The position numbers and the translations under genes were made by a program. DNA of 32,737 nucleotides, taken from assembly GCA_016870835.1 (NCBI GenBank), contig VGAG01000012.1, positions 1-32,737 on the forward strand. Direction: 5' to 3'. A model generated the notes under the pieces. That model was not told where the DNA came from, ran no database searches, and was given only the letters and a program-made list of their open reading frames with translations. Source of the DNA: Actinomycetota bacterium (GTDB lineage: Bacteria > Actinomycetota > Actinomycetes > Nanopelagicales > Nanopelagicaceae). This document shows, in pieces, positions 30,523-32,737 of this stretch (position 1 is its first letter; each line of letters begins with the position of its first letter).

Positions 30523-31668
30523 CTATCTGGAGCGTTGATAGACGTTCTGGAGTAAACCAATCGCAATCATGTTTGCGAACATACTCGATCCACCGTAAGA
30601 GAGGAATGGGAGTGGAACTCCCGTCATCGGCATCAATCCCATGGTCATTCCTATATTTTGAAAGATTTGAAATGCAAACCATGCGACAACTCCAGCTGTA
30701 ACGAGTCGGCCAAAGAGATCGTTGGTGCGCTTTGCAATTGAGAATCCGCGCATCAAAATAAATCCATACAACAACAAAATTATTGATGAACCAAGAAATC
30801 CAAGTTCTTCCCCAGAGACTGTGAAAATGAAGTCGGTCTGTTGTTCTGGGACAAATCTTCCATTTGTCTGCGGGCCATCAAAGAGGCCTTTACCAAAAAA
30901 TCCACCAGACCCAATTGTGATTCTTGCTTGTCGTAATTGGTAACCAGTTGCTTGTGGATCAGCATAAGGATCAATAAAGGATCGAAGTCGATTTAGTTGA
31001 TAGTCATTTACAGCGCCGCTTGCAACCGCTAAGTAAGCAGCAGTTACTCCTGTTACTAAAAGACCAATCACCCAAAGAAGCCTGGCGCCTGATATTGCGA
31101 CAATTGAAACTACTGCAGCCGAAATTATTAGAACAGTTCCAAGATCTGGTTGGAGCACAATAAGAAGAATTGGTAACGCGGCAACGCCAAGCGCATAAAT
31201 AACTTGGCGATCACTCGGCCCACGATCTCCGGCCTCTCGCTCGGCCAAGATGAGAGCCATACCAACGATAATCGTTAACTTCGCCAACTCAGCCGGCTGG
31301 ATTTGAAAACCGCCAGGTAGTGAAATCCAAGAACGAGCGCCATTCACAACGCTTCCTAGGCCAGGAATCAAAACTGCCACTAATCCCAGCACTCCAATTC
31401 CCCAGAGAACTGGGGTGTAGGCGCGCAGCAGGCGATAATCAACAAGAGTTGTGCCATAAGCAAGAGCTAAACCAATAATTACATTAACTATCTGGCGCTT
31501 TAAGTAGTACTCGGGATCTTGGTTATTTACAGCGAACCAATCGCGCGTAGCGGCATAGACAAGCACCACTCCCATAGCAGAGAGAAGAAGGACTGAGATG
31601 GTGATGGTTGGATCGCTATTTACGAGGAAGCGTCTCCGCTCGCTCCGAGTCTTAGCTGCGCTTCTCAT
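30523..31668 (-). CDS. rodA: peptidoglycan glycosyltransferase RodA (SEDS family)
   Basis: A 381-residue polytopic membrane protein with about ten hydrophobic segments. The SEDS signatures are PAELAKL (125-131), QPDLGT (173-178), and PEQQTDFIF (274-282), whose Asp279 matches the catalytic Asp of RodA. The C-terminal MPMTGVPLPFLSYGGSSM is the family hallmark. It polymerises glycan strands from lipid II together with the class B PBP encoded just upstream. The ATG overlaps the PBP2 TGA by 4 nt. Pairing with a PBP2-type partner favours RodA over FtsW. Confidence 0.94.
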   Translation of the reverse strand: MRSAAKTRSERRRFLVNSDPTITISVLLLSAMGVVLVYAATRDWFAVNNQDPEYYLKRQIVNVIIGLALAYGTTLVDYRLLRAYTPVLWGIGVLGLVAVLIPGLGSVVNGARSWISLPGGFQIQPAELAKLTIIVGMALILAEREAGDRGPSDRQVIYALGVAALPILLIVLQPDLGTVLIISAAVVSIVAISGARLLWVIGLLVTGVTAAYLAVASGAVNDYQLNRLRSFIDPYADPQATGYQLRQARITIGSGGFFGKGLFDGPQTNGRFVPEQQTDFIFTVSGEELGFLGSSIILLLYGFILMRGFSIAKRTNDLFGRLVTAGVVAWFAFQIFQNIGMTMGLMPMTGVPLPFLSYGGSSMFANMIAIGLLQNVYQRSR

Positions 31669-32737
31669 GGTTTTTTACCGATGCTGCTTTTTATTGTGGG
31701 AATTGTTGTGGCTGGACCACTTGGGAAAATTGCCTCTTTCCCATTTTCGCCAAAAATGTCTTCGTAAATTCTTCTAACACCAAGTCCGCTTGTAGTAGCG
31801 CCAAATCCACCTTGACTCACCATCATCACAACAACATATTTTGGTTTCTTGCTGGGCGCATATGATGCGAACCAAGATGTGTCATCTTTCGCAGATCCAT
31901 CTAAGTTCAAACCAAAGACTTGGCCAGTTCCAGTTTTACCACTCACCTCAGTCTTCAAGCCGGCAAATGCTCCCCACGCAGTTCCTGATGTAACAACGGC
32001 GCGAAGTGAGTTCTTAAGAAACTTGAGAGTTGGTTTTGAAACTGGAAGTTGGCCATTAACTTTTGGTTCAAATTTTTCAACAATCTTATTTGTGGGAGTA
32101 ACAATCGCGCGCGCGACTTTAGGTTCCATTAACTTTCCGCCATTTGCAATTGCTCCATACATAACTGCCATCTGAATCGGAGTCATGAGAACATCACCCT
32201 GTCCGATCGAGAAATTAACCATGTCACCGGCGCGGACCTTGTCGCCATCAAGGCAATTTTCGCGTGCGATTTCAATCAAGTAGGCGGTTCGTTGGGACTT
32301 CTTGGCGCGTTCCTCATAATTACAGTAGAAATCTCGGTAGTTCTCATACCAATTAATTTTCCAGGCCCGATTTGGTAGCCGTCCCTTCTGCTCTGAAGGA
32401 AGGTCGATTCCAGTCTTCTTTCCCACTCCGAAACCTTCTGCAGCCTTAAAAAAGTGGTCGTTTGGGGAACTCTTGGGCTTAAGACCGCCATCGCGAACCC
32501 ATTCATCATAAGCAATTTGATACCAAATCGAGTCACAGGAAATAGCCATCGCTGTCGTCATTGAGATTTTTCCGGCAGGCTTGCTATCGAAATTCTTGAA
32601 AACACGGTCACCAATTTGGACTGTGGCCGGACAGTCATATCTCTTCTGCATGCTGTAATTCGCACTCACCGCAGCAGAAAGTGAGATCACTTTGAAAGTT
32701 GAAGCTGGCGCAAATGAACCTTGAATGGCGCGCGATA
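31665..32737 (-). CDS. mrdA: penicillin-binding protein 2 (class B transpeptidase), 5' part cut by the window edge
   Basis: About 357 residues of the transpeptidase domain are visible; the frame runs off the right edge, so the N-terminal membrane anchor and pedestal are missing. The three active-site motifs are present: STFK with the nucleophilic Ser (32702-32691), SCD as the SxN/SxD element (32540-32532), and KTGTGQ (31937-31920). The FAPASTFKV context and the SCDSIWYQIAYD segment resemble PBP2 rather than FtsI. It cross-links peptidoglycan with RodA outside the membrane. The apparent start at 32690 is an internal Val codon. Confidence 0.94.
   Translation of the reverse strand, partial: SRAIQGSFAPASTFKVISLSAAVSANYSMQKRYDCPATVQIGDRVFKNFDSKPAGKISMTTAMAISCDSIWYQIAYDEWVRDGGLKPKSSPNDHFFKAAEGFGVGKKTGIDLPSEQKGRLPNRAWKINWYENYRDFYCNYEERAKKSQRTAYLIEIARENCLDGDKVRAGDMVNFSIGQGDVLMTPIQMAVMYGAIANGGKLMEPKVARAIVTPTNKIVEKFEPKVNGQLPVSKPTLKFLKNSLRAVVTSGTAWGAFAGLKTEVSGKTGTGQVFGLNLDGSAKDDTSWFASYAPSKKPKYVVVMMVSQGGFGATTSGLGVRRIYEDIFGENGKEAIFPSGPATTIPTIKSSIGKKP

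Noticed and set aside
30416-30682. 88-codon minus-strand frame overlapping the rodA 3' end and rne leader
   Set aside because: Most of it is rodA read in another frame, with no start signal and no motif.

Overview
The window reads as a stretch of chromosome from a streamlined actinobacterium. Three conserved actinobacterial gene blocks are present: mrdA-rodA-rne-rplU-rpmA-obgE-proB-proA, ilvB-ilvN-ilvC-serA-leuB-ilvE-cimA, and rpsB-tsf-pyrH-frr-cdsA-rlmN. Base composition is moderate rather than GC-rich, almost every gap is a few bases, and many genes overlap by 1 to 8 nt. This fits small-genome freshwater lineages such as acI (Ca. Nanopelagicales: Planktophila, Nanopelagicus). The taxon is an inference from style and synteny; there is no rRNA here to settle it. 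No mobile elements, CRISPR arrays, tRNAs or rRNAs were seen.

Nearly everything lies on the minus strand, so transcription runs from high to low coordinates. 32737-30523: 3' part of PBP2 (mrdA) and rodA, the rod-shape wall synthase. 30522-28209: a hairpin-rich leader and RNase E. 28201-27491: a promoter, rplU, rpmA and a strong intrinsic terminator. 27474-18665: obgE, proB, proA, gatC, gatA, gatB and ilvD, a tight run of seven genes combining a ribosome-linked GTPase, proline synthesis, tRNA-dependent transamidation and dihydroxyacid dehydratase. 18664-18461: a complete-looking attenuator with a promoter, an apparently leaderless 16-residue peptide rich in Val/Leu/Ile, a 10-bp hairpin and an intrinsic terminator. 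18460-9532: ilvB, ilvN, ilvC, serA, leuB, ilvE, cimA and a small XRE-type regulator, nearly all overlapping. Isoleucine carbon can come from citramalate, and serine synthesis is placed under the same control.

9551-7273 contains the only plus-strand genes (a small unknown ORF and glpX) and minus-strand xerC. 7272-7063 is a long rpsB leader with several hairpins. 7062-2073 is the translation/lipid block rpsB-tsf-pyrH-frr-cdsA-rlmN. The left edge holds a GTG-started aminobutyraldehyde dehydrogenase and the 5' part of a PotD-like polyamine-binding lipoprotein, pointing to uptake and breakdown of polyamines.

The most interesting non-coding elements are the ilvB attenuator (18502-18634), the rpsB leader (7063-7242), the rne leader (30342-30522), and the terminator sitting 17 bp ahead of the obgE start. 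The least explained coding elements are the XRE regulator coupled to cimA and the convergent small ORF beside it. I did not find a clearly new multi-gene system.
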